The notes beneath the pieces were generated by a model, which was not told the DNA's origin, searched no databases, and worked only from the letters and a program-made list of their open reading frames with translations. This document shows positions 1-12,150 of a stretch of 42,074 bases of DNA, one piece after another (positions within the stretch are counted from its first letter, which is position 1; each line of letters begins with the position of its first letter). Source of the DNA: Clarireedia homoeocarpa (lineage: Eukaryota; Ascomycota; Leotiomycetes; Helotiales; Rutstroemiaceae); assembly GCA_001465935.1 (NCBI GenBank), contig LNKV01000078.1, positions 1 to 42,074 on the forward strand, in the 5' to 3' direction. Made by a program: the position numbers and the translations under genes.

Positions 1-2078
1 TTTATATAATATTATTATATAGTTTCTATTTATTAATTTAATTAAATTTAAATATCTTATATCTTTTAAATTATCTAGAAAGAAGTTTTTATTTAAATAT
101 TATTTTTTACTTAATTTACTTCTAATTACTTTATATAAATAATAGTTTTAGTTTAAATTTTAATTAGAATATTATTCTTTTTTTTTATTTTCTCTATTAT
201 ATTTTTATAAAGTTTATACTCGATTTTACTTATTATATAATATAAAGTCTAAGTTCGAGTAAGAGTAAAAAAGAGAGAGTTTTAAATAAAGTTATTAACT
301 AGTAGAATAGTTTTTTAGTTAGAAGAGAAATAATATAATATATTAATAAATAAAGGTAGTTATATAAATAAAGTAATAGTAAAAATACTAAGTTAGTTTT
401 AAAAGGCCTATTAGCTTTTAGTATAAATAGTAACTTAGTTTTAATAGTTTATTATAGTTATTATTATTTTAATAAAAACTTATTAAACTTATTTATTTAT
501 TATAATATTAATATTATTTATATCTAGATACTAAAATACTTATATATTAACTTTATAATCTTTATTTCTAAAATAATCTATAAGTAAATATATTTAGTAA
601 TTATTATTTAACTTTCTAATAAAGTTTTAATACTTATTCTTTAAATTGATTTTACTAGTAATACTTACTAAAAACTTGAATTATTAATAAAATAACTCGA
701 AAAGCTAGCTTTTAAGTTAGATAAAATATATATATATATTTTAAATATATTAATATTTAGCTAGATTTATTAAGAAGTTAATTACTTTATTGATTATTTA
801 TTTAGATATAATATTATCTTAGATATATAATTCTTTATAATATTTAAAAGCTAAGTCTTCTAATTAATCTAATATAAATAAGTATTTAATATTATTATTA
901 ATAAAGTTATATTTATATTAACTAATTCGATTTATAATAAACTTTCTTTATAACTAAATAATAGATTTTTTTCTATTAAAGAGCTTATTAGTTAAATATA
1001 AGATTTTAAATAATATATAATTAGATACTATTAAGATTATATTATTTTAGTATAAAAGAGTAAGTAGTTATAAACTATATAATTAATATAAAGATAATAG
1101 TTAAAAGATACTAGATAAATTATATTTAATTATCAGTTAAAATAATAATTATTTTTTAATCTGATTTACTAATATAATATATTTAGTATTTTAAACTATC
1201 AATTATACTTAGAATTAAGTTTATATCTTTATTATTTAAGTTATTAGTATAGTTATTAAATTAGTAGATAATATAATTAAAAAAGTTTTTTAAATTACTT
1301 TTCCTTTACTTTTACTTTAATATTGATAGTTATCTCGGTCGCTAATATTTATATTTTAATTGAATTAAAGTGAAAAGGATATAAATAATACTAAATAGTT
1401 TTATTAAATTATAAAGAGTTATATAAGAAAGAAGGATTATTAATAAAAGTCTAAAAAAAACTTATTTCCTATTTAATATATAGTTTAAGATATTATTTAA
1501 CTAGTTTTAAAAGTATTCTAAATATTAAGTTAGATATCGAGAATAGTAGTAATATTTTATAAAGTATTATAAGAAAGTAAGTTTATTTATTTAACTAATA
1601 TAGAATAACTTAGTTAGTCTCTATTTTAAAGTTAAAGAGGTATTCGATATATTATTATAATAAATCTTTAGAGACTATATAGAATAAGTAATTTAAAAAA
1701 TATTAAAGAGTAATATTATATATTAGTAAAGCTAGAATAGATTTATTTCTACTATTTAGAGAATCTTTAAAAAAGAGATTTAAAAGTAAGAAGAGATTAA
1801 ATATTAATATTATTTAGATAGTTATTAATATAGTTAAAGAGATAAGTAAGTTATTAATAATATAACGAGATTATTAATAAAGATATTAAATAATCTTAGA
1901 ATTAATAATTATAAAATTAAGAGGATTATAAAAGTTTGAAAACTTATATATAGAAAATAATTATATACTATATCACGTATATACTAATATATACTAATAT
2001 ATATCTAATATCTAACTTACTTTTAAAAAGGTTATATTCTTATATAATATTATAATCATTCGGTCAGAATTATTATAA
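1..2078 (-). mobile_element. 5' part of an inverted Ty3/gypsy copy, RIP-degraded
   Basis: Read on the minus strand, this stretch begins with an LTR (2078 down to 1861) and continues into the same leader and gag-region sequence that follows the LTR of the plus-strand element at 2264. For example, 1500-1850 is the near-exact reverse complement of about 2490-2840, and 1-100 that of about 4250-4350. The copy runs off the left edge, so its pol region is not seen. No frame is intact. The two copies therefore stand head-to-head, 5' LTR to 5' LTR. Confidence 0.85.
1861..2078 (-). repeat. LTR of the inverted gypsy copy
   Basis: Reverse complement of the LTR at 2264-2480. It shares the motifs that read, in element orientation, as ataagaatataacc near the start and gtctcgttata at the end. 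It keeps a less mutated patch near 2059-2068 (cattcggtcagaa on the plus strand), where the other copies have lost their C and G bases. Confidence 0.8.
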
Positions 2079-2263
2079 TATTAATTATCTTAAATAAATT
2101 TAATTTTTTAAAAATTATTGATTATAATATTTATTTTATATTAAAATTATATAAGTATTATATAAGTATTATATAGTAATACTATATACTTCTGATATAT
2201 AGTTTAAATTTATAGAGTGTTAGTCAGATAATAAAAAGTATAAGTTATTTAGTAAAACTTTAT

Positions 2264-2480
2264 ATTTATAATAATTCTAACTAAATTATCACGATATTAT
2301 ATAAGAATATAACCTTTATAAAGATAAGTTAAATATTAAGTATATAAGTATATATTAGTATACACGTGATTAAATATATAATCTCTTCTTATATATATCT
2401 TTAGATCCTTATAATCCTCTTAGCTTTATAGTTATTAATTTTAAAATTATTTAATATCTTTATTAGTAGTCTCGTTATAT
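2264..2480 (+). repeat. 5' LTR of the gypsy element
   Basis: Pairs with 8693-8910. Shared landmarks are aattcta near the start, ataagaatataaccttta, agtatatattagtatacacg, ataatctcttctta, cctcttagcttta and a gtctcgttata end. The exact first base is uncertain because the terminal TG appears mutated. The canonical CA end is read as TA, consistent with RIP. Confidence 0.8.
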
Positions 2481-5400
2481 TATTAATAATTTATTTATCT
2501 CTTCGGCCGTGTTAACAGCTATCTAAATAATATTAATATTTAATCTCTTCTTACTTTTAAATCTTTTTTTTAAAGATTCTCTAAACAATAGAAGTAGATC
2601 TATTCCGACTTTGTCGATATATAATATTACTTTCTAATACCTTTTAAATTATTTATTCTATATAGTCTTTAAAGACTTATTATAATAATATATCGAATAC
2701 CTCTCTAACTTTAAAATAAAGACTAGTTAGATCGTTCTATATTAATTAAGTAAGTAAGCTCGCTTTCTTATAATACTTTGTAAAGTACTATTATTATTCT
2801 CGATATCTAGCTTAGTACTTAGGATACTTTTGAGACTAGCTAAATAATATTCTAAACTATATACTAAGTAGGAGATAAGTCTTCCTTAGACTCTTATTAA
2901 TAATCCCTTTTTCTTATATAATCCCTTATAATTTAATAAAGTTATTTAATATTATTTATATCCCCTTTATTTTAATTCAACTAAAATATAGATATTAGCG
3001 ACTAAGGTAGCTATCGACGTCGAGGTAAAAGTAAAGGAAAAGTAGTTTAAAAAGCTCTTTTAATTATATTATCTACTAACTTAATAACTATACTAATAGT
3101 TTAAATAGTAGAGATATAAACCTAATTCTAAGTATAACTAGTAGTTTAAAATATTAAGTATACTATACTAATAGATTAGATTAAAAAACAGTTATTATTT
3201 TAACTAACAATTAAATATAATTTATCTAGTACCCTCTAACTATTATTATTATATTAGTTATATAGTTTATAACTACCTACTCTTTTATACTAATATAATA
3301 CTATTTTAGTTATATCGAGTTATATATTATTTAAAATCTCGTATTTAGTTAATAAACTCTTTAATAGAAAAAAGTCTATTATTTAACTATAAAGAAAACT
3401 TGTTATAAATTAAATTAATTAGTATAAATATAGTTTTATTAATAATAATACTAAATATTTATTTATATTAGATTAATTAGAAAGTTTAGTCTTCGAGTAT
3501 TATAAAAGATTATATATTTAAGATAATATTATATCCGAGTAAATAATTAATAAGATAGCTAACTTTTTAATAGATCTGACTAAATACTAATATATTTAAA
3601 ATATATATATATACCTTGTCTAACTCGAAAGCTAGCTCTTCGAGCTATTTTATTAGCAATTCAAGCTCTTAATAAATATTACTAATAAGATTAACTTAAA
3701 GGATAAATATTAAGATTTTATTAGAAAGCTGAATAATAATTATCGAATATATTTATTTATAAATCGTCTTAGAAGCGAGGATTATAAGACCGATATATAA
3801 GTATTTTAGTATTTAGATATAAATAATATTAATATTATAATAAGTAAGTAAGCTTGATAAACTTTTATTAAAGTAGTAGCGACTATAATAAACTATCGAG
3901 ACCGAGCTACTATTTATATTAAAAGCTAGTAAGTACTCTAAAACTAACTTAGTATTCTAATTACTACTCTACTTATTTATATAAGATAGTTAACTTTACT
4001 TTCTAATATATTATATTACTTCTCCTCTAGTTAAAAGACTACTCTACTAGTTAATAACTTTACTTAAAGCTCTCTCTCCTCTATTCTCGCTCGAGTCTAG
4101 ACTCTATATTATATAATAAATAAAGTCGAGTATAAACTTTATAAAGATATAATAAAGGAAATAGAGAAAAAGAATAATATTCTAATTAAAGTCTAGACTA
4201 AAGTTGTAACTTATATAAAGTAATTAGAAGTAAACTAAGTAAAAGATAGTATTTAAATAAAGACTCTTTTCTAGATAACTTAAGAGATATAAGATATTTA
4301 GATTTAATTAAACTAATAAGTAGAAACTATATAATAATATTATATAAATTAGTAAAAAATAGTATCTTCTATCAAACTAAGATTTTTATTAACTTCGAAG
4401 TAAATAGCTTTATACTAATTAATATATCTTTTCTTTAATAACTTTATTATAATCTTAAGTCTATAATCAAATACTTAAAAATACTTTTATAAGTTAAAAG
4501 ATATAATAGTTAAAATAGGCTTCTAATTATCTATTATACTTTAATAAACTTTATAATCAATAGTTATATCTAATTATTTACTCTCTTTCTAATTACTTAC
4601 TTAAATATATATATAGTAATACTAAGATATAAATAACTTACTAAGAATCGAGTATTAGTCGATTATATTTAAAGATATTTTATTTAGTTTAAAGAGCTAT
4701 CTATAAACTAAATATATATAAAATCTTATAATATTAAAACTTATTTATATAGGCCTAAGATAATAAACAAGGTCTATTAAACTAATATAGAGTATCGAGA
4801 TTAAAAATTTAACTAGAATAACTTAGACTTAAAAATTTATTAGAAAAAACTATTTTTTATTAATATAGTTACTATTAAAAAGTAATATATAAACGGAAAA
4901 ATATTAAATTTATCTATTATATATTTATTACTTTATCTCGAGGTAACTCTATTTAATATCTCAAGTAAATACCTGGTTTTCTTTATTAAAGATAAAGTTA
5001 TTTTAATTAAAAATAATTTATCTTATAAAGTCTAAGTTAAATATTCTATTATCTATATAGAAAAAAAGCTAAAGTAGGTTAAGTTTATAACTTTTATATT
5101 TAATACTAAGTTTAAAAGACTTTTAAAACCTTTCTAGATCTCTCTTTTATAATATAATCTAATTATTATAAAGATATATATAATCTCTATTATAGTAATA
5201 AACTATATTTATAAAAGAGATAATAATAATAAACTCTTTATAGTTATTTTATAAAAGGTTAATAATCTTATTAACTAGTAAAGAGAATAATAAATATCTA
5301 AATAAAATTTAGCTATTTTAATTATATAGTTGCTAGCCTCGACCGACTATTTTACTATTATATACTCTCTTATAAATATTAATATTAAACTACTTGTACT

Positions 5401-8400
5401 AGCTAAATATATAATATATATATATATATTCTCGAAGTCTAAATCTAACCTCCTTCTATCTTATCGCTTATATAATTATAAGATCTAATTAGAGGGTAAT
5501 AAAGAAAAAGCTTTTAAATATAACTCTCTTTATAAAATATCGTTAAAAGAACTAGAAGTAGTTAAAGAATATATTACAGATAACTTATTTAAAAGCTTTA
5601 TTAAACTAAGTTAAATACTTTTTATAACTTCTATCTTATTTATAAGAAAGTCTAATAGTTCTCTTTATTTATATATTGACTTTCGAGCTTTGAATACTCT
5701 TATTTATAAAGATAGATATCTACTTCTATTTATTAATAAGATTTTAACTAGGTTTTCAAAAGTAAAAATCTTTACTAAACTAGATATCTATTAAATATTC
5801 TATTATATTTATATAGACCTAGTCTCTAAAAAGTATATTATATTCTAAACTTAGTATAGTATTTATAAATATAAGGTTATATCTTTTAAATTAACTAATA
5901 ACCTAGCTATATATTAGTATTATATAAATAATATTCTATTTGATTTTCTTAATATTTTTTATACTACTTACTTTGATAATATCTTAATTTACTTAGAAAA
6001 TAAACTTGAGTATATAGTTTATATTACTTAAATATTTCAAAGACTTAAGGATACTAATTTATAAATTAACTTTAAGAAATATAAGTTCGATATTAGATAT
6101 ACAAAGTACTTTAGCTTTATTATCTCGATCGATAATATCGAAGTTGATCTCGAGAAAGTAACTATTATTAAAGAATAGAGATACTTAACTACTATAAAAA
6201 ATATTTAATTTTTCTTAGATTTCTGTAATTTTTATCGACGATTTATCTATAACTTTAATATAATTACAAAGCTTTTTATTAAACTAATAAAGATTATAAC
6301 CTGCTTTAACTTCGATACTAATTACTAATAATTATTTAATATACTTAAAAAAATACTAACCTCTACTCTATTTCTATAGTATTATAACTATAACCTCTTT
6401 TATATACTCGAAACTAATATATCGGATAGAGTTATAATAAGTATATTATCCTAGAAATATAGTAATAACTAGTTTCTAATTATATATTTCTTAAAAACGA
6501 TATAATCGACTAAGCTTAATTATAAGGTTTATAATAAAGAAATACTTGCGATTATAAAGTTATTTTTATATTAGTATATTAAGCTAATAAATATTCTATA
6601 CTAGATCCGAGTTTATATTAGCTATAAAACCTTAGAATACTTTATAATAATTAAAATATTTAATACTTGATAAACTCGATAAATCGAACTTCTAGCTAAT
6701 TATTATTTTCTTATTATATATTACTCTAATAAAGATAACTTCGTAATAAATACTTTTATTTAGAAAGAGAACGAATTAAGTTTTTAAAATAAGTTTAAAA
6801 AAAAGCGATATATCTAGTAATTGTTTAAAGATAAGAAGCTAGACTCTCGGATTTTAGCTTTTTATATATATAACTATTTTAACGAATCTACTTTCAAAGT
6901 AAATATCTTTATAAATTCTATAAGTCTTATTAATCTAGTTGCTTATATTTTATAAGCGAACTATAATTATAATTCCTTATAAACTTAACGAATTATAATA
7001 AATCGAGAAGAATTAAAATCTAAATCTAAGTTCGAAGTTAAAGAAAGTTTATTACTTTATAAAAATTACTTTATTATTCCCAATACTAAGAATTTAAAAA
7101 CCTTTCTTATTTACAAGGTATATAACTCTATTATAACAGTTTATCTAAATATTAGAAAAACTTACTTACTTTTTAAAAAATATTATTACTAATACTCTAT
7201 AAAGAATAATATCGTTATATATATCTATAATTATTATATATACTATTGTAGCTTAGTTCCGAGAGATAAGATACTCGAACTACTATATTTATTATTAGTC
7301 CCGACTTATATATAAGAATATATTATTATAGATTATTATAGTTTCAATAAAGATAAGTATAGATATAATAATATATTTATTATTATTGACTATTTATCTA
7401 AGTAAGTTATTATAATTCTATATTATAAAACTATTATTATAAGAAACTAGACTAAACTCTATATTTTATATATCTATTAGTACTATAGTCTATTTATAAT
7501 AATATTATCTAATTATAAATCTTAGTTTATATCTTTATTCTAAACTAAGTTTAATAATATCTTTGAAACTAAAATCAAACTTTCTATTACTAACTATCTC
7601 TAAATTAATAAGTAGATAGAAGTCTATAACTAGTATTTATAAAAGTAACTAAGATTCTTTATTAATTATTATCAAGATAACTAATTCGAATTCCTATCGA
7701 TAATAGACTATATATAATTAACTTTATTATATTCTTCTTTTAGTAACTTGCTCTTCTTCGAAGTACTTTATAAATATACTCTTAGAACTATATAAGATTA
7801 GAAACTAACTAAATATCCTTTAGTTAATAACTTTAATATCTAAGATATTTATATTTATATTTATTATAACTACAAAGCTTTAGAATATACCTACTTTACT
7901 ATTATAACTACTTAAAAATAAATAGTTAAGTAAATAAATAAATATTATTAGTTAATAGATTTTTAAGTTAACAACTATATCTAGCTAGATATCCGATATC
8001 TACTAATATAGTAACTATCTAAAAAGCTAGATTATTTTATTAGTAGATATTTTAAAGTCTTAGAATATATCAGTTATTTTTATTATCTAGATCTACTTAG
8101 TACTATACGAATCTATAATATATTCCTAGTTAATAAGTTAAGAAAAATAGTCGATAATCTATTATTAAATTAGTATAATAAACTATCTCTACTAATTAAT
8201 ATAACGGGAATAGATAAATATAAAATAAAGTAAGTATTAGCTTATTATTTAAAATAAAGGTTATTAGAGTATTATATCTAATAGAAAGATTATAATATCA
8301 ATTTAACTTAGTATTAAATATCAGATTTTAAAATATCTCTAATACTATTTCGAGACTTCTATTAAACTAACTCGAAAGTATTTAGTCTTCTAGTACTTCT

Positions 8401-8692
8401 TTCTAAATAGCTTCGATTATAGAAATCCGGAGAAGATAATTATAATTATACTAAAAGAGATTACCTAATAACTATAATAAATAAAAAGCGATTTCTAAAC
8501 TTTATAATATCTGAAGTATAATATTACTAAACTAAGAAACTACTATTATTATTCTTATAACTATATTTATTTATTATAAACTATTTAGGTTATTTATATT
8601 TATTAAAAAGAAATTTTAAAGATATACAATTCAAATAATAATTAACAAAGTAATTAGGATACTCGAGAATAAGTTTTTTTAAAAAGAGGGGG

Positions 8693-8910
8693 TGATATAA
8701 TAATTCTAATTAAATTATTACGATATTATATAAGAATATAACCTTTATAAGAGTGAGTTAGATATCAAGTATATAAGTATATATTAGTATACACGTGATT
8801 AAATATATAATCTCTTCTTATATATAAGCTTTCGGATCCTTATAATCCTCTTAGCTTTATAATTGTTAATTCTAAGATTATTTAGTATCTTAACTAATAG
8901 TCTCGTTATA
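8693..8910 (+). repeat. 3' LTR of the gypsy element
   Basis: Starts with TGATATAATAATTC directly after a purine-rich tract (aaaaagaggggg) and ends at gtctcgttata. It differs from the 5' LTR mainly by transitions, as expected for two copies mutated independently by RIP. It keeps more C/G than the 5' LTR in places (for example ctttcggatcc). Confidence 0.85.
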
Positions 8911-10195
8911 ATTATAAATTATTATAATTTTAATAAAAATAAATATAAATATAATAATATATTTATTATTATCGATTATTTATTTAAATAAACTATTATA
9001 ATTTTATATTAAAAGACTATTATTATAAAAAACTAAATTAAACTTTATATTTTATATATCTACTAATATTATAATCTACTTATAATAATATTATTCGATT
9101 AAAACTTTTAATTTATATCTTTATTTTAAATTAAATTTAATAATATCTTTAAAACTAAAATCAAGTTTTTTATTATTAACTATTTCTAAACTAATAAGTA
9201 GATAGAAGTTTATAATTAATATTTATAAAAATAACTAAGACTTTTTATTAATTATTATTAAAATAACTAATCTGAATTTCTATTAATTATAGATTATATA
9301 TAATTAACTTTATTATATTCTTCTTTTAATAACTTACTTCTTTTTAAAGTATTTTATAAATATACTTTTAAAATTATATAAGATTAAAAGTTAATTAAAT
9401 ATCTTTTAATTAATAACTTTAATATCTAAAACACTTATATTTATATCTATTATAATTATAAAGTTTTAAAATATACTCACTTTACTATTATAATTACTTA
9501 AAAATAAATAACTAAATAAATAAATAAATATTATTAATTAATAAACTTCTAAATAAATAATTATATCTAATTAAATATATAATATCTATTAATATAATAA
9601 CTATTTAAAAAACTAGATTACTTTATTAGTAGATATTTTAAAGTTTTAAAATATATTAGTTATTTTTATTATCTAGATTTATTTAATATTATACGAATTT
9701 ATAATATATTTCTAAATAATAAATTAAGAAAGATAGTTAATAATTTATTATTAAGTTAGTATAATAAACTATTTTTACTAATAAATATAATAAGAATAGA
9801 TAAGTATAAAATAGAATAAATATTAACTTACTATTTAAAATAAAAGTTATTAAAGTATTATATTTAATAAAGAAACTATAATATTAATTTAGTTTAATAT
9901 AAAATATTAGATTTTAAGATATTTTTAATATTATTTCGAGACTTCTATTAAACTAACTTAAAAGTATTTAACTTACTAATACTCTTTCTTAAATAATTTT
10001 AATTATAAGAATCTAAAGAAAATAATTATAATTATATTAAAAAAGACTATCTAATAACTATAATAAATAAGAAATAATTTCTAAACTTTATAATATTTAA
10101 AGTATAATATTACTAAATTAAGAAGTTACTATTATTATTTTTATATTTATTTATTATAGACTATTTAAATTATTTATATTTATTTAAAAAGAAAC

Positions 10196-10275
10196 NNNNN
10201 NNNNNNNNNNNNNNNNNNNNNNNNNNNNNNNNNNNNNNNNNNNNNNNNNNNNNNNNNNNNNNNNNNNNNNNNNNN
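10196..10275. other. Assembly gap (80 N)
   Basis: A run of 80 undetermined bases inside the degraded gypsy fragment, between the end of its coding remnant and its LTR. The length is probably an estimate from scaffolding. Confidence 0.99.
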
Positions 10276-10446
10276 TAATTAAATTATTATAATATTATAT
10301 AAGAATATAACTTTTATAAAAATAAGTTAGATATTAAATATATAATCTCTTCTTATATATTAGTTTTCGAATTTTGATAATTCTTTTAACTTTATAATTA
10401 TTAATTTTAAAGTTATTTAATATTTTTACTAATAGTCTCGTTATAT
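10276..10446 (+). repeat. Degraded gypsy LTR with internal deletion
   Basis: Matches the LTR at 8693-8910 from its taattaaattatta part through tagtctcgttata. It lacks the segment that contains agtatatattagtatacacg in other copies. Its first bases are hidden by the adjoining N run. Confidence 0.75.
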
Positions 10447-10847
10447 TTAAAGTTAATAAAAAAAATAAATTAAAAGAAGAAACTTTTATTTAAATTAATT
10501 ATCTTTTAATTTATTTATTAATCTCGATTATATTTAAATCTATTAATTTAATAATTAGTTATTATAGATATTAATAAAACTATATATAAAAATATTAAAT
10601 AATATATAATAGTTATTAAATTAATAAAATAATAATAAATATAAATATAAGTTAATAAAAAAAAGTTATTAAAATATTATATAAAATATATAAATTCTTT
10701 GAAATTAATAAATTTATTTAATTAATTATCTAATTATTATAATATTATTTAATTTAAATTTAAATAAAAAATATTAATTTTCTAATTATTATTTTAATTT
10801 TTTCTTTTTATTTTATATAAAATATATTAAAATTCAATAATATAATT

Positions 10848-12150
10848 ATTTAAAAAATTAATATTTTAATAAATTATATAAAAATAAATAAAAGTTTCTT
10901 TAATATAATAAAGGTTTTTATATATAAAGAAAAGAGTTTTAAAAATATCTTTATAATTAAAAAAGAATTTATTAATAAAAAATAAAATTTAGATTTAATA
11001 AAAGATTTAAAGTTTAAAAAAATATAATAATATTTAATAATATTATTTTTTATAATTTTATTATTAATTTAGAACTTAGTTTTAATAATAAATAGTTAAA
11101 TATTAAAATAAGAATTATTAAATTTATTTAAATTTTATAATTTAGATTATTTAAATATTAAATAAAAATAAAAAGAATAAAAAAAACATTATTTATATAA
11201 AAAATTTTAAATTCTTAATTAAACTTTTTAACTTAAATATTAAATTATTAATAAATAATTATAAACTTAATTATAATTTTACTAGTAATTATTTATTTTA
11301 TTATTCTTAAAAGAAATAAAATAATAATAATAATAAAATAAATAATAAGTTAGAAGTTAAAAATAATATTTAAAAAGAAATAACTTTAAATCGAAATTAT
11401 TTAAAAATAAAAGATTTTTTATAATTTATAATAAAATATAAATATAAATAAATTATATAAATTAAAGAAATAAAAAAATAATTAATATTATAACTAATTA
11501 TAAAATATTAATATATAAAATAACTTTAATAAATTTTCGAATATTAATATTTAAATACTAGTTTATTTTATATAAATATTTAATATAAAAACTATAATCT
11601 AATTTTTATTATATTTTAATTTATTAATTAATTTTAATATAATTATTAATAAAATCTTAATAAATTTAAAAAGATTAAAATAAAATTTTAATATATAATA
11701 ATATTCTTTTATAATTATTTTTTTAATAAAAATATAATATATATAATTAAGTTTTTAATCTTTAATTTCTATTATTATTTTATATAAATATTTATTTAAA
11801 TAATAAAATATTAATATTTATATAAACTTTATAAAATTAAAAAAAAATTAATTACTTTTAAATATAATTTATATATTAATATTTTTTTATTAAATATTTA
11901 AAGTTATTTTTAATAAAGTAAAAATATTATAATATAAATATAAAGAAGTTAAAAATAATATAATAATATATTTTAAAATTATTAATTATAAAACTAAAAT
12001 TAAATATAAAAAAAAGATTTTATATAATTTAAATAATTTTAAAGTTTATATAAAATAATATTTTATAATAAAATATTTTAGTTAATATATTATATAATTT
12101 ATTTAAATATAATTATTATAATAAAATTAATAAGTTTTTTTAAATAATTA
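10848..12150 (+). repeat. AT-rich dispersed repeat, copy 1
   Basis: This segment is similar to the reverse complement of about 40600-42074 at the right edge of the window. It starts at taattatttaaaaaattaat, which is exactly the reverse complement of the last 20 bases of the window. The match continues, with indels, past ataaaataatattttata near 12051-12066. Both copies are almost pure A/T, so the original element type cannot be read. The two copies lie about 29 kb apart in inverted orientation. Confidence 0.7.

Larger units (their letters stand above)
1..4350. repeat. Large imperfect inverted repeat (about 2.1-kb arms)
   Basis: Arms 1-2078 and 2264-about 4350 are reverse complements with scattered transition differences, separated by a spacer of about 185 bp (2079-2263). 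The symmetry centre is near 2172. The arms are the 5' halves of two gypsy elements in opposite orientation, and the left arm probably continues beyond the window. The spacer holds a short direct duplication (aagtattatat twice, near 2152-2174) and otherwise nothing recognisable. Confidence 0.85.
2264..8910 (+). mobile_element. Ty3/gypsy chromovirus LTR retrotransposon, RIP-inactivated
   Basis: A complete element of about 6.6 kb bounded by two similar LTRs of about 218 bp. Conceptual reading through many stops shows pol domains in Ty3/gypsy order. The reverse transcriptase lies at about 5620-6300: a primer-grip-like FRALN motif, KYKV-SFKLTN, a DNILIYLE version of the catalytic YLDDILIYS box, and FLDFCNFYRRF. 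RNase H follows at about 6300-6800. The integrase lies at about 7320-7800 (IIDYLSK, KIKLSITNYL, IEVYN). A chromodomain-like segment lies at about 8210-8330, which makes it a chromovirus. The upstream 2.6-4.3 kb probably held gag. A purine run at 8681-8692 precedes the 3' LTR as a polypurine tract. All frames are broken by C-to-T changes, so the element cannot be autonomous. Confidence 0.85.
8911..10446 (+). mobile_element. Second, more degraded 3' gypsy fragment with LTR
   Basis: From the base after the 3' LTR, the sequence restarts with a copy of the integrase-to-3'-end segment matching about 7330-8640 of the complete element. It is more heavily C-to-T mutated. It runs to 10195, where an N gap interrupts it, and resumes at 10276 with an LTR. 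That LTR lacks the internal segment of about 35 bp between agatat and the aatctcttctta box. It is a 5'-truncated copy lying in tandem, same orientation, with the first. Confidence 0.8.
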
